This document shows, piece by piece, positions 16,933-26,046 of a DNA stretch of 64,000 nt. The notes under the pieces are model-generated. The model ran no database searches. It saw nothing but the letters and a program-made list of their open reading frames with translations, and was not told where the DNA came from. The first letter of the stretch is position 1. Every line of letters begins with the position of its first letter. The DNA comes from JACKII01 sp041687435 (GTDB taxonomy: Bacteria; Pseudomonadota; Alphaproteobacteria; Bin95): contig JAWLBX010000013.1 in the NCBI GenBank assembly GCA_041687435.1, positions 29,779 through 93,778 on the forward strand, read 5' to 3'. The position numbers were made by a program, and so were the translations under genes.

Positions 16933-17700
16933 ATGGGCTTCAGAATTTTAAACACATTGACCATGGCGGGCGCAGCATTGGCGCTCATGGCCGGTGCATC
17001 TTCGGCAAACGCCGTGGTGACCGTATCGCTGAACTCGGTCAACAACGTCAACGATGGTGCGGTTATCAATGGGGACGCTGGAATTCAAACCAACGCCTAT
17101 GCCAAGGAATTTTCGAGAAACCGTAACCAAGACGTTTCTCCGACAAACCCAGGCGTAACGCTTCAGTATGACGGTTCGGGCGATCCAATTGATATCTGGA
17201 CCAATTCGTCCGGTGCCGGCGGCAACGTAACGCTGGCAGAATTGCCGATGGATATCACGAACAGCTTTTTCAACATCCACTTCAACGCCAACGAGCCGGG
17301 TCGCCCGTCGGAACGCAGCTTCACGTTGCCAGACGTGATGTTTACTGTGGATGACGTGGTTGTTTGGAATTACGATGACGCCACGCTCGGCGACATTTTC
17401 CTGGATGGCACTACGGCTACACAAAATAACCATTCGGATTTTGTGCTGCAACTTCCAGTGGGCATCTTCCTGAATCAAGGGTTCACCGGAGCCTCGGAAT
17501 TCGAAATTTTCTGGACCATGACCGACCTTGATTCCGCGTCCCCGCAGGAACAATGGGCTTTGGGTGCCGGAAATACCTACACCGGCGACTGGAACCCTGC
17601 TGGCGGCCCGGATCCGGATGCCGTAAACGAACCAGCCGTCCTCGGCTTGGCCCTGGTGGGCTTGGGCGGAATGCTCTGGCTGCGCCGCCGCAAGGCATAG
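16933..17700 (+). CDS. PEP-CTERM-like exported surface protein 2
   Basis: The 255-residue protein has a signal peptide (MGFRILNTLTMAGAALALMAGASSANA) and a C-terminal sorting-type tail: NEP, a hydrophobic helix (AVLGLALVGLGGMLWL), then RRRKA. A strong AAGGAGAG ribosome-binding site precedes ATG 16933. The body looks like secreted beta-rich sequence with no recognised domain. The tail closely matches that of the preceding gene, while the bodies differ in length and sequence. Its own intrinsic terminator follows. Confidence 0.72.
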   Translation: MGFRILNTLTMAGAALALMAGASSANAVVTVSLNSVNNVNDGAVINGDAGIQTNAYAKEFSRNRNQDVSPTNPGVTLQYDGSGDPIDIWTNSSGAGGNVTLAELPMDITNSFFNIHFNANEPGRPSERSFTLPDVMFTVDDVVVWNYDDATLGDIFLDGTTATQNNHSDFVLQLPVGIFLNQGFTGASEFEIFWTMTDLDSASPQEQWALGAGNTYTGDWNPAGGPDPDAVNEPAVLGLALVGLGGMLWLRRRKA

Positions 17701-17855
17701 GCACTGCCTGAACGATCCCAGATCGGAAAAGCGGCTCTTCGGGGCCGCTTTTTTTTGGCATTGCCCCCGGTGCCGCAGGTTGCGAAAAAGACGATCCCAT
17801 CCAGGACTATCGGGATTGCCCCTCATGCATTTCGGCCTGACCGAAGACCAACGCG
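17602..17855 (+). repeat. Downstream copy of the duplicated segment
   Basis: This is the intact-context copy of the segment at 16311-16561: the C-terminal tail of PEP-CTERM-like gene 2, its terminator, the spacer, and the true start of the acyl-CoA dehydrogenase gene. Confidence 0.85.
17727..17756 (+). terminator. Intrinsic terminator of PEP-CTERM-like gene 2
   Basis: The stem AAAAGCGGCTC / GGGCCGCTTTT closes a TTCG loop, with one G-T wobble, and ends in eight T residues. It is the sister of the terminator at 16432-16461. Confidence 0.94.
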
Positions 17856-18988
17856 CCTTGCAGGAAACCGCCCGCCGCTATGCCCGCGAAAAGCTGCTGC
17901 CGCGCTATCAGGCCCGCGAGGCGGAAGGCAAGTTCGACCGGGATATGGTGGCGGAAATGGGCGAGCTTGGCCTGATTGCGCCGGACTTGCCGGAGGAATT
18001 CGGCGGCCTCGGCGTCGATGGTCTGACCGCCGGTCTGCTGATCGAAGAAATCGCCTATGGCGATCTCTCCGTCTCCTATGTGCAATTATTGACAATGCTG
18101 TGCGCCGGCGTCCTGGCCCGCCATGGAGGCGCGGACTTGGCAGCCGAATATCTGCCGCAATACATCAACGGCTCAAAAATGATTGCCCTCGGCCTGACGG
18201 AGCCACGCGGCGGCACCGACGCCGCCAACCTGATCCTGCGTGCCCGGCGCGATGGCGACAGTTTCGTATTGAACGGGGAAAAGGCTTCGATTTCCTCGGC
18301 AGCCCAGGCCGACCACTGCCTGGTCGCCGCCCGCACGGGTGAGGTTGAGGACGGCGCCCGCGGCGTCACGGCTTTTCTGGTGGACCTGCACAGCCCCGGC
18401 GTAACGCGTTCCGCCTACGACGATCTCGGCTCCTGTGCCATCGGCCGCGGCTCGATCTGGTTTGAGGATGTGCGCGTGCCCGCGCATATGATGGTGGGGG
18501 AGGAAGGCGCCGGCTTTTCCAAGGTGATGCAGGGGTTCGACTATTCCCGCGCCCTGATCGGCCTCATGTGCATCGGCCCGGCGCAGGCCTCACTGGACGA
18601 AACCTGGCCCTACACTCTGGAACGGCAGGCCTTCGGCAGGCCCATTGCCGAATTCCAGGGCGTCACCTTCCCGCTGGCGGAATACGACACGCAGCTTCAG
18701 GCCGCCCGCCTGCTCTGCCACAAGACGCTGTGGCTGCGCGATCAGGGCATGGAGCACACCAAGGAAGCCGCCATGTGCAAGTGGTGGGCGCCGAAGCTGG
18801 CCACCGATACGATCCAGCAATGCCTGCTGACCCACGGTCACCTGGGCTATTCCAAGGACTTGCCGCACCAGCAGCGCATGCGCGACGTGCTGGGCCTGCA
18901 AATCGGCGACGGCACGGCCCAGGTCTCCAAAATGATCATCGCCCGCGAGACTGTGGGCCGGCAATCGGTGCAGTACGCGCGCAAATAG
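17825..18988 (+). CDS. Acyl-CoA dehydrogenase family protein
   Basis: The 387-residue flavoprotein shows the three-part ACAD fold. Landmarks are MHFGLTEDQRALQETARRYAREKLLPR at the N-terminus, the FAD-contact segment MIALGLTEPRGGTDAANL, and FEDVRVPAHMMVGEEGAGF; the C-terminal domain carries RQAFGRPIAEFQGVTFPLAEY. I start it at ATG 17825, where family homology begins. It is convergent with a second acyl-CoA dehydrogenase gene four bases away. The acyl substrate is not evident. Confidence 0.9.
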   Translation: MHFGLTEDQRALQETARRYAREKLLPRYQAREAEGKFDRDMVAEMGELGLIAPDLPEEFGGLGVDGLTAGLLIEEIAYGDLSVSYVQLLTMLCAGVLARHGGADLAAEYLPQYINGSKMIALGLTEPRGGTDAANLILRARRDGDSFVLNGEKASISSAAQADHCLVAARTGEVEDGARGVTAFLVDLHSPGVTRSAYDDLGSCAIGRGSIWFEDVRVPAHMMVGEEGAGFSKVMQGFDYSRALIGLMCIGPAQASLDETWPYTLERQAFGRPIAEFQGVTFPLAEYDTQLQAARLLCHKTLWLRDQGMEHTKEAAMCKWWAPKLATDTIQQCLLTHGHLGYSKDLPHQQRMRDVLGLQIGDGTAQVSKMIIARETVGRQSVQYARK

Positions 18989-18992
18989 ACGC

Positions 18993-20141
18993 CTAGATCA
19001 CCCCCATCCGCTTGGCGATGACCGTGCGCATGATCTCGGACGAGCCGCCGCCGATGGGGCCGACGCGGGCGTCGCGGTAGAGCTGGGACATACGGCCATC
19101 CATGTAACCGGCACCGCCCATAATCTGCACGCCCATGTCGGCCACGGCCATGTTGTGCTCCGTCGCCAGTGTCTTGGCGATAGAGGTTTCCATGACCGGA
19201 TCCTCGCCCGCATCCAGCATCTCCGCGACGCTATAGGTGTGCAGGCGGCAGGATTCGGTCATCATTGCCATGTCGGCAAACTTGTGGGCAATCGACTGAA
19301 ACTGCGTGATTGTCTGACCGAAGGCGACGCGCTGGGTGGCCCAGTCCTTGGCAATCTCAATGATCTTCAGGCACTGGCCGGCACTGGCGGCCGCCAGCAG
19401 CATCCGCTCCATGTTCAGCCCGCGCATCAGCAGGGGCCAGCCGCGGTTCTCCTCCCCGATGATGTGGCTGGCAGGCACGCGCACCTCGTCCAGAAACACC
19501 TCGTTCGGCAGCGAGGTGCGCCGGCCCATCGGGTTCAGGTTGCGGATGGTCACGCCCGGCAGCTTCGTATCCAGCAGGAACAGCGACAGCCCCTTGTGCC
19601 CTGCCTTCGGGTCGGTCTTGGCGGTAATCACCAGATAGTCGGCGACATGGGCATTGGTGATGAAAACCTTCTGCCCACTGATCACATAGTCATCGCCATC
19701 TCGCTTCGCCCGAGTCCGGATCGCCGCAGCATCCGACCCGCCGGAAGGCTCAGTATAGCCAACCGCCATGCGCAGCCTGCCGCCGATCACTTTGGGCAGC
19801 AGTTCCCGCTTCATCCAGTCAGCGCCATGGAATTGCAGATGCAGCCCGCCGTAAATGACCGTGGTCATATAGGCGGACGTAATGCCGGCATGGTGATAGC
19901 CCAACGCCTCGACAAATACGGCCAGATCCTTGTTGGAAGCTGCAGCGCCGCCGTGCCCTTCCTCAAACGGCAGGGCGAGCCAGCCAGCTTCCGCCAGCGC
20001 CTGAAAGGCTTCGGCCGGGTATTCGCTGTTGGCTTCCAGTTCCAGGATTTTGGCATCGGGCAGCACGCGGTTCAACGTACCCAGCACCGAGTCGCGCATC
20101 ATCACCTGTTCCTGGGTGAATCCGAAGGTCTTGTAAGGCAT
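18993..20141 (-). CDS. Acyl-CoA dehydrogenase family protein
   Basis: The 382-residue protein has the ACAD fold: AVGYTEPSGGSDAAAIRTRA for FAD and substrate contact, LDEVRVPASHIIGEENRGW, and RVAFGQTITQFQSIAHKFADM. The C-terminal MGGAGYMDGRMSQLYRDARVGPIGGGSSEIMRTVIAKRMGV is the dimer and FAD-binding end typical of the family. It starts about 41 bases downstream of the GFA-family gene on the same strand, so they may be co-transcribed. Confidence 0.92.
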   Translation of the reverse strand: MPYKTFGFTQEQVMMRDSVLGTLNRVLPDAKILELEANSEYPAEAFQALAEAGWLALPFEEGHGGAAASNKDLAVFVEALGYHHAGITSAYMTTVIYGGLHLQFHGADWMKRELLPKVIGGRLRMAVGYTEPSGGSDAAAIRTRAKRDGDDYVISGQKVFITNAHVADYLVITAKTDPKAGHKGLSLFLLDTKLPGVTIRNLNPMGRRTSLPNEVFLDEVRVPASHIIGEENRGWPLLMRGLNMERMLLAAASAGQCLKIIEIAKDWATQRVAFGQTITQFQSIAHKFADMAMMTESCRLHTYSVAEMLDAGEDPVMETSIAKTLATEHNMAVADMGVQIMGGAGYMDGRMSQLYRDARVGPIGGGSSEIMRTVIAKRMGVI

Positions 20142-20182
20142 GCAAGCGATCCTGTCAGCAGACCGGCGGCAGCCTTCACGTG

Positions 20183-20557
20183 TCAGCCCTGCCGGTCCTT
20201 CGGGTGGTTTTGGCCGTCGAAGGAGACGAGGGTTACATTAGGCCAGAAGGTCTCGAAATCGTCCAGGCAACGGGCATTGACGCTGTAGCGTCCGGGATGA
20301 CTGCGCGGGCGATTGAACACGTGAATGCCACAGGTTTTGCAAAACCAGTGTTTGGCGGTATTGCTGCGCCATTGATAGAGAGTGAGATTGTTCCCGCCCT
20401 GCTGGATCGCCAAGTCGGCATCCTCCACGGGCAGGAGCAGAATGCCTTTCTTCCGGCAAATCGAGCAGTTGCAGTCGATCAGACTGTCAATCGGTGCATC
20501 GCGGCGCAGGGAGATCCGCACGGCGCCGCAATGACATCCACCGGCATAGTCGAGCAT
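20183..20557 (-). CDS. GFA-family zinc-binding protein
   Basis: The 124-residue protein carries the CENP-V/GFA zinc fold. Cysteines lie in GGCHCGAVR, DCNCSICRKKG and WFCKTCGIHVFNR, the usual two-site pattern. Family members were named for glutathione-dependent formaldehyde activation, but most have no proven reaction. It sits upstream of an acyl-CoA dehydrogenase on the same strand and downstream of greA. Confidence 0.85.
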   Translation of the reverse strand: MLDYAGGCHCGAVRISLRRDAPIDSLIDCNCSICRKKGILLLPVEDADLAIQQGGNNLTLYQWRSNTAKHWFCKTCGIHVFNRPRSHPGRYSVNARCLDDFETFWPNVTLVSFDGQNHPKDRQG

Positions 20558-20595
20558 CTGCCTTCCCTTTCGCGCATACGACGCGGCGGCCAGGG

Positions 20596-21072
20596 TCAGA
20601 CGTATTCGACGCTGACCACCTCGTAAAACCGCGAGCCGGATGGTGCATTGACCTCGATCTGGTCGCCGGCTTCCTTGCCAATCAATGCGCGGGCCATCGG
20701 CGAGGTGATCGAAATGCGGCCATTGTCGATATCCGACTCATCCGCGCCGACAATCTGGAACACCGACTCCTCCTCCGAATCCTCGTCGATAACCCGGACC
20801 GTCGCACCGAATTTCACGCTGGAAGTGCCAGCCATCTTGGTCGGGTCAATGATCTCCGACCGGCTGGTCTTATCCTCCAACTCGGCAATGCGGCCTTCGA
20901 TGAAGGCCTGCTTTTCCTTGGCGGCGTGATATTCGGCGTTTTCCGAAATATCACCATGGGCGCGCGCTTCCGAAATTGCTCGGATCACGGACGGCCGCTC
21001 CTCGGATTTCAGGCGGCGCAATTCCTCGGACAACCGCTGGTATCCTGCGGGCGTCATCGGCACCTTATCCAT
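20596..21072 (-). CDS. greA: Transcription elongation factor GreA
   Basis: The 158-residue protein is full length for GreA. The N-terminal coiled coil carries the acidic tip ARAHGDISENAEYHAAKEKQAFIEGRIAELE, followed by the C-terminal FKBP-like domain with SPMARALIGKEAGDQIEVNAPSG. GreA enters the RNA polymerase secondary channel and triggers cleavage of backtracked RNA. ATG 21072 is chosen for its GGAGG site and the matching N-terminus MDKVPMTPAGY. It lies downstream of carB on the same strand, a common alphaproteobacterial order. Confidence 0.96.
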   Translation of the reverse strand: MDKVPMTPAGYQRLSEELRRLKSEERPSVIRAISEARAHGDISENAEYHAAKEKQAFIEGRIAELEDKTSRSEIIDPTKMAGTSSVKFGATVRVIDEDSEEESVFQIVGADESDIDNGRISITSPMARALIGKEAGDQIEVNAPSGSRFYEVVSVEYV

Positions 21073-21293
21073 CCGTAAACCTCCAAAACCTTCAAGCGCG
21101 CCCGGCCGACTGGCACCAAGCTCGCGATTGTTACCTTTCAAACAGAAGACCCGTTCAGCCTAGCGAATGCTCTGCCACTCGCCGGCGTTAGCCAAACACG
21201 AATTGGCCCACATGGTTCATCTGCCCATGCGGGATTCAGGTCATATTCAGCCCCTGGTCTCGCGACTAACAGGGTTCCACTGCGCAAAGCAGG

Positions 21294-24200
21294 TCAGAAC
21301 GATCCATCAAAATAGTCCTGAAGCGGCGAAACTTCAAGGTCACCTTCGCGCAGCGCCGCAATACCTTCCACAGCCGCGCGGGCACCGGCCATCGTTGTAT
21401 AATACGGTACCCGCTCGGATAGCGCCGCCCGGCGCAGGCTGAAACTGTCGGTCACCGCCTGCTTGCCTTCCGACGTATTGATGACCAGATCCACCTCGCC
21501 ATTGCGAATCACATCGACGATGTGAGGCCGGCCTTCCATCACCTTGTTGACGCGGGCGACCTCCAGCCCCTCCGCCTGTAGCGCCCGCTGGGTGCCGCCA
21601 GTGGCCAGCAGCTTAAAGCCCATTTCGATCAACCGGCGGGCAGGCGCAACAATGGCGGCCTTGTCACCGTCGCGCACGGACAGGAACACCGTACCGCCAC
21701 ACGGCAACATCGCGCTGGCACCCAACTGCGACTTGGCAAACGCCCGGCCAAAATCCCGGTCAATGCCCATAACCTCGCCGGTCGACTTCATTTCCGGCCC
21801 CAGCAGAGTATCGACGCCGGGGAAGCGTGCGAACGGGAAGACGGCTTCTTTCACGGCTATATGGCCGGGGTTCAGATTGATTGGCGGGAAGTTGGTCAGT
21901 TTCTCCCCTGCCATCAGGCGGGCAGCGATTTTGGCGATTGGCACGCCGATCGCCTTGGCAACGAACGGAACCGTGCGGCTGGCGCGCGGATTGACTTCCA
22001 GAATGTAGATTTCATGCTTGCCATCCTCCACGCGGACGGCGAACTGCGTGTTCATCAAGCCAACAACCTGAAGCCCCTTTGCCAGCGCCTCGGTCTGCCG
22101 CGTGATTTCTTCGACGACTTCGGGCGGCAGCGAATAGGGCGGCAGCGAGCAGGCGCTATCGCCCGAATGAACACCAGCCTCCTCAATGTGCTCCATGATG
22201 CCGGCGACGCGCACGTCGGTGCCGTCAGCGAGCGCATCGACATCCACCTCGATGGCGTCGTTCAGATACGAGTCGACCAGCACGGGGCTGTCGCCCGAGA
22301 CCAACACCGCCGTTGCAATATAATTCTGCAAGCCGTCCCGGTCGTGAACGATCTGCATCGCCCGGCCGCCCAACACGTAGGACGGCCGCAGAAGGACCGG
22401 ATAGCCGATTTTCGCAGCCACCGCTTCCGCCTCTTCCAGAGAGTGGGCGATCCCGTTCGGCGGCTGGCGCAAACCCAGCCGGGTAATCAAATCCTGAAAC
22501 CGCTCCCGGTCTTCGGCCAGGTCGATAGCGTCGGGAGACGTTCCCAGGATCGGAATCCCCGCTTCCTCCAACGCTTCCGCCAGCTTTAACGGAGTCTGTC
22601 CACCGAACTGCACAATCACGCCCTTGAGCGTCCCTGTCGACTGCTCCTTGCGCGCAATCTCGATCACGTCCTCGGCCGTCAGCGGCTCAAAATAAAGGCG
22701 GTCGGCGGTGTCGTAGTCGGTGGAGACGGTTTCCGGGTTGCAGTTGACCATGATGGTCTCGTACCCGGCTTCTTGCAAAGCAAACACCGCATGCACGCAG
22801 CAATAGTCGAACTCGATACCCTGACCGATTCGGTTTGGACCACCGCCCAGAATCATAACCTTGGTGCGGTCCGTCGGCTCCGCCTCGCATTCCGGCGGGA
22901 TCGAGCCGTCGCCTTCATAGCAGGAATAGAGATAGGGCGTCTCACTGGCGAATTCGGCCGCGCAGGTATCGATCCGCTTGTAGACCGGATGCACAGCCAG
23001 TTCGGCCCGAAGGGCTGCAACTTCTGCCTCCCGCTTGCCGGCCAACTCGGCCAAGCGGGCATCGCTGAAGCCCATGCGCTTCAGCTGCCACATCCCTTGC
23101 GCATCGGCGGGCAGGCCATTGGCCTTGATCCCGTTTTCGGTCTCGACGATGCCGCGGACCTGTTCCAGGAACCAGGGGTCGTATTTGCAGGCCTGACGGA
23201 TGGTATCGGTCGAAAGCCCGGCACGATAGGCCTGGGCAATGGTCAACAGCCGGTCCGGCCGCGGCTGGGTCAGGGCGGCAATGATGACTTCCGGATCGTC
23301 GCTGCCCGAAATTAGCTGCTCGTTCAGGCCGGTCAGCCCGGTTTCCATCGAACGGAACGCTTTTTGCAGGGATTCGGCAAAAGACCGGCCAACCGCCATT
23401 GCCTCACCCACCGATTTCATCGATGTGGTGAGCAGCGGCTCCGCACCTGCGAACTTCTCGAACGTGAACCGGGGCATTTTGGTAACGACATAGTCGATGG
23501 TCGGCTCGAACGAGGCTGGCGTCACCTTGGTAATGTCGTTGTCAAGCTCGTCCAGTGTATAGCCAACCGCCAGCTTGGCCGCGACCTTGGCAATCGGGAA
23601 ACCCGTCGCCTTGGACGCCAGCGCGGACGAGCGCGAAACACGCGGGTTCATCTCGATCACGATCAGCCGCCCCGTATCCGGGTTGACCGCGAACTGCACG
23701 TTGCTGCCGCCCGTATCGACACCGATCTCACGCAGGCACGCGATCGAAGCGTCGCGCATCAATTGGTATTCTTTGTCCGTCAGCGTCAGCGCCGGCGCGA
23801 CCGTCACACTATCGCCGGTGTGCACGCCCATCGGGTCGATATTCTCGATGGCGCAGACGATGATGCAGTTGTCCGCATGATCGCGCACCACCTCCATCTC
23901 GAACTCTTTCCAGCCGAGCACGCTTTCCTCGACCAGCACCTGATTGACGGGAGAGACCTCCAGACCGTTGCGCACGATCTGCTCGAACTCTTCCCGATTA
24001 TAGGCGATACCCCCACCCTGGCCGCCAAGCGTGTAGGATGGGCGGATGATGGTGGGCAGCCCTATTTCCTCCAATGCCTCCCTGGCTTCGTCCCAGGTAC
24101 TGGCGATACGGCTGGCTGGTGACTCCAGGCCGATGCGGGTCATCGCATCGCGAAACAGCTCCCGGTCCTCGGCCTTGGCGATGGCATCGCGCTTGGCGCC

Positions 24201-24548
24201 GATCAGCTCCACCTTGTATTTGGCGAGCGTACCGTTATCCGCCAGCGCCAGCGCAGTGTTCAGAGCCGTCTGTCCGCCCATGGTCGGCAACAGCGCATCC
24301 GGCCGCTCTTTCTCGATGATCTTGGCGACCATTTCCGGCGTAATCGGCTCCACGTAAGTGGCATCCGCCAGGTTCGGATCGGTCATGATCGTCGCCGGGT
24401 TGGAGTTCACGAGGATGATCCGATACCCCTCCTCCCGCAGCGCCTTGCACGCCTGGGCTCCGGAATAATCGAACTCGCAAGCCTGACCGATGACAATCGG
24501 CCCAGCGCCGATGATCAGGATGGACTTGATGTCTGTGCGTTTGGGCAT
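21294..24548 (-). CDS. carB: Carbamoyl-phosphate synthase large subunit
   Basis: The 1084-residue protein makes carbamoyl phosphate for pyrimidines and arginine. It begins MPKRTDIKSILIIGAGPIVIGQACEFDYSGAQA and has two ATP-grasp halves, the second opening with VMILGGGPNRIGQGIEFDYCCVHA. The C-terminal allosteric domain includes SVRDGDKAAIVAPARRLIEMGFKLLATGGTQRAL. The frame is open upstream through carA to 25394, but the true start is ATG 24548, eight bases after the carA stop. Confidence 0.97.
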   Translation of the reverse strand: MPKRTDIKSILIIGAGPIVIGQACEFDYSGAQACKALREEGYRIILVNSNPATIMTDPNLADATYVEPITPEMVAKIIEKERPDALLPTMGGQTALNTALALADNGTLAKYKVELIGAKRDAIAKAEDRELFRDAMTRIGLESPASRIASTWDEAREALEEIGLPTIIRPSYTLGGQGGGIAYNREEFEQIVRNGLEVSPVNQVLVEESVLGWKEFEMEVVRDHADNCIIVCAIENIDPMGVHTGDSVTVAPALTLTDKEYQLMRDASIACLREIGVDTGGSNVQFAVNPDTGRLIVIEMNPRVSRSSALASKATGFPIAKVAAKLAVGYTLDELDNDITKVTPASFEPTIDYVVTKMPRFTFEKFAGAEPLLTTSMKSVGEAMAVGRSFAESLQKAFRSMETGLTGLNEQLISGSDDPEVIIAALTQPRPDRLLTIAQAYRAGLSTDTIRQACKYDPWFLEQVRGIVETENGIKANGLPADAQGMWQLKRMGFSDARLAELAGKREAEVAALRAELAVHPVYKRIDTCAAEFASETPYLYSCYEGDGSIPPECEAEPTDRTKVMILGGGPNRIGQGIEFDYCCVHAVFALQEAGYETIMVNCNPETVSTDYDTADRLYFEPLTAEDVIEIARKEQSTGTLKGVIVQFGGQTPLKLAEALEEAGIPILGTSPDAIDLAEDRERFQDLITRLGLRQPPNGIAHSLEEAEAVAAKIGYPVLLRPSYVLGGRAMQIVHDRDGLQNYIATAVLVSGDSPVLVDSYLNDAIEVDVDALADGTDVRVAGIMEHIEEAGVHSGDSACSLPPYSLPPEVVEEITRQTEALAKGLQVVGLMNTQFAVRVEDGKHEIYILEVNPRASRTVPFVAKAIGVPIAKIAARLMAGEKLTNFPPINLNPGHIAVKEAVFPFARFPGVDTLLGPEMKSTGEVMGIDRDFGRAFAKSQLGASAMLPCGGTVFLSVRDGDKAAIVAPARRLIEMGFKLLATGGTQRALQAEGLEVARVNKVMEGRPHIVDVIRNGEVDLVINTSEGKQAVTDSFSLRRAALSERVPYYTTMAGARAAVEGIAALREGDLEVSPLQDYFDGSF

Positions 24549-24556
24549 GACGGAAC

Positions 24557-25747
24557 CTAGCGCGCCTGATCGATGGCTTCTACGAAACGTTGAAACAGAT
24601 AATGGCTGTCGTGGGGGCCGGGTGAGGCCTCCGGATGGTATTGCACCGAGAAAACCGGCCGGCCTTCCGCCTGCAACCCTTCGAGCGAACCGTCGAACAA
24701 TGAGATGTGCGTGGCGGTCACACCGGAGGGCAGCGAGTTCTGGTCGATGACGAAGCCGTGGTTTTGGCTGGTAATTTCCACCTTGCCGGTTGCCAAATCC
24801 TTCACCGGATGGTTGGCGCCGCGATGGCCGATTGCCATCTTGTGGCTTTTCGCGCCAAGCGACAGCGCCAGCAATTGGTGGCCAAGGCAGATGCCGAAGG
24901 TGGGCAGACCTGTCTCCAGCAGCTTTTGCAATGTCGGCACCGCGTGCTCCGCCGTCGCCGCCGGGTCTCCCGGGCCGTTGGCAAGAAACAGGCCATCGGG
25001 ACGGTGGGCCAGAATTTCCTCCGCCGTGGCCATTGCCGGAACCACGGTCACGCGGCAGCCGGCGCCCGCCAGGCGGCGCAGGATGTTGCGCTTGGCGCCG
25101 TAATCGACGGCAACAACATGGCGTTGCGGCTGATCCTGCTGGCCATAGCCCGAACCCAGAAGCCAGGGCGTCTCTGTCCAGGCATAGGTTTGGGTGCAGG
25201 AAACCTCCCGCGCCAGATCCATGCCTTCCAGGCCGGGCCATGCCCTGGCTGCCGCCAACGCGCCCTCGATATCCAGCACGCCATCGGCAGCATGGACGAT
25301 CACACCGTTCGGTGCGCCGCCATCGCGGATGCGGCGCGTCAACCGCCGCGTGTCCACCCCGGCAATGCCGATAAGCCCCAAGCGGGTGAGCCATGTGTTC
25401 AGGTGTTCGGCTGCGCGGAAATTCGATGGGTCAGTGATATCCATTCGGACGACACAGCCGCGCGCGACCGGCGTCATGGTTTCGATATCCTCGGCATTCG
25501 CACCAACATTGCCGATATGCGGAAAGGTGAAGGTGATGATCTGGCCGGCAAACGATGGATCGGTCAGGATTTCCTGATATCCGGTCATGGCCGTATTGAA
25601 GCAGACTTCGCCAACCGTCTGGCCGGTTGCGCCAATCCCTTTGCCCCAGAAAACGGTTCCATCGGCCAAGACCAGCGCAGCGGATGCGCCGCGCGGCTGA
25701 ATGGCGCCGGCAAGCGGCGCTACAGAGCTATTATTCGTGTTTGACAT
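24557..25747 (-). CDS. carA: Carbamoyl-phosphate synthase small (glutaminase) subunit
   Basis: The 396-residue subunit releases ammonia from glutamine for CarB. The N-terminal domain includes DGTVFWGKGIGATGQTVGEVCFNTAMTGYQEILTDPSFAGQIITFTFPHIGN. The class I amidotransferase domain has the catalytic Cys in TFGICLGHQLLAL, and His and Glu in VQYHPEASPGPHDS. An AAGG site precedes ATG 25747. A good sigma-70-type promoter lies 136 bases upstream. It forms a two-gene operon with carB. Confidence 0.97.
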   Translation of the reverse strand: MSNTNNSSVAPLAGAIQPRGASAALVLADGTVFWGKGIGATGQTVGEVCFNTAMTGYQEILTDPSFAGQIITFTFPHIGNVGANAEDIETMTPVARGCVVRMDITDPSNFRAAEHLNTWLTRLGLIGIAGVDTRRLTRRIRDGGAPNGVIVHAADGVLDIEGALAAARAWPGLEGMDLAREVSCTQTYAWTETPWLLGSGYGQQDQPQRHVVAVDYGAKRNILRRLAGAGCRVTVVPAMATAEEILAHRPDGLFLANGPGDPAATAEHAVPTLQKLLETGLPTFGICLGHQLLALSLGAKSHKMAIGHRGANHPVKDLATGKVEITSQNHGFVIDQNSLPSGVTATHISLFDGSLEGLQAEGRPVFSVQYHPEASPGPHDSHYLFQRFVEAIDQAR

Positions 25748-26046
25748 CGGACCTTCGTCGGGTCAGAGCGAGGCGATCGGTTGCCACAGGGGCGGCAAAA
25801 CCTACATCAGTTTCGCCTTGCTTGACGACCAGATGCAATGCCACCTATGAGGGGCTGATCTGCAACCGCCAGCTAGACGGGTTAGATAGGCGATCCGCGC
25901 CGAAACGTCAAGGTATCGCGCCAGCGATAACATGCAAGAAAACAAGACGTTAGCAATCTGGACGAAATGTCCGACACTAGCCTTTAGTAGGCTGCCCCGG
26001 CCTGCCACCGGATGGTGACAGCCTTAGCAGTGAGGAGAAGATCGCA
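25748..26046. other. Divergent control region between carA and yqeY
   Basis: About 300 bases separate carA and the yqeY-dnaG-rpoD genes. It holds the carA promoter and a leader of about 130 bases, and on the plus side a GAGGAG ribosome-binding site just before yqeY. No gene is supported. A small inverted repeat (AGCCT / AGGCT) around 25977-25992 lies in the yqeY leader. A promoter for yqeY was not clear. Confidence 0.5.
25883..25911 (-). promoter_or_regulatory. Sigma-70-type promoter for carA
   Basis: On the minus strand TTGACG (25911-25906) and TATCTA (25888-25883) are separated by exactly 17 bases. Both boxes differ only slightly from consensus. Transcription would start near 25876, giving a leader of about 130 bases before carA. 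Confidence 0.65.

Noticed and set aside
24549..25394. Open frame continuing upstream of carB through carA
   Set aside because: It overlaps carA in another frame. CarB homology starts exactly at 24548, eight bases after the carA stop.
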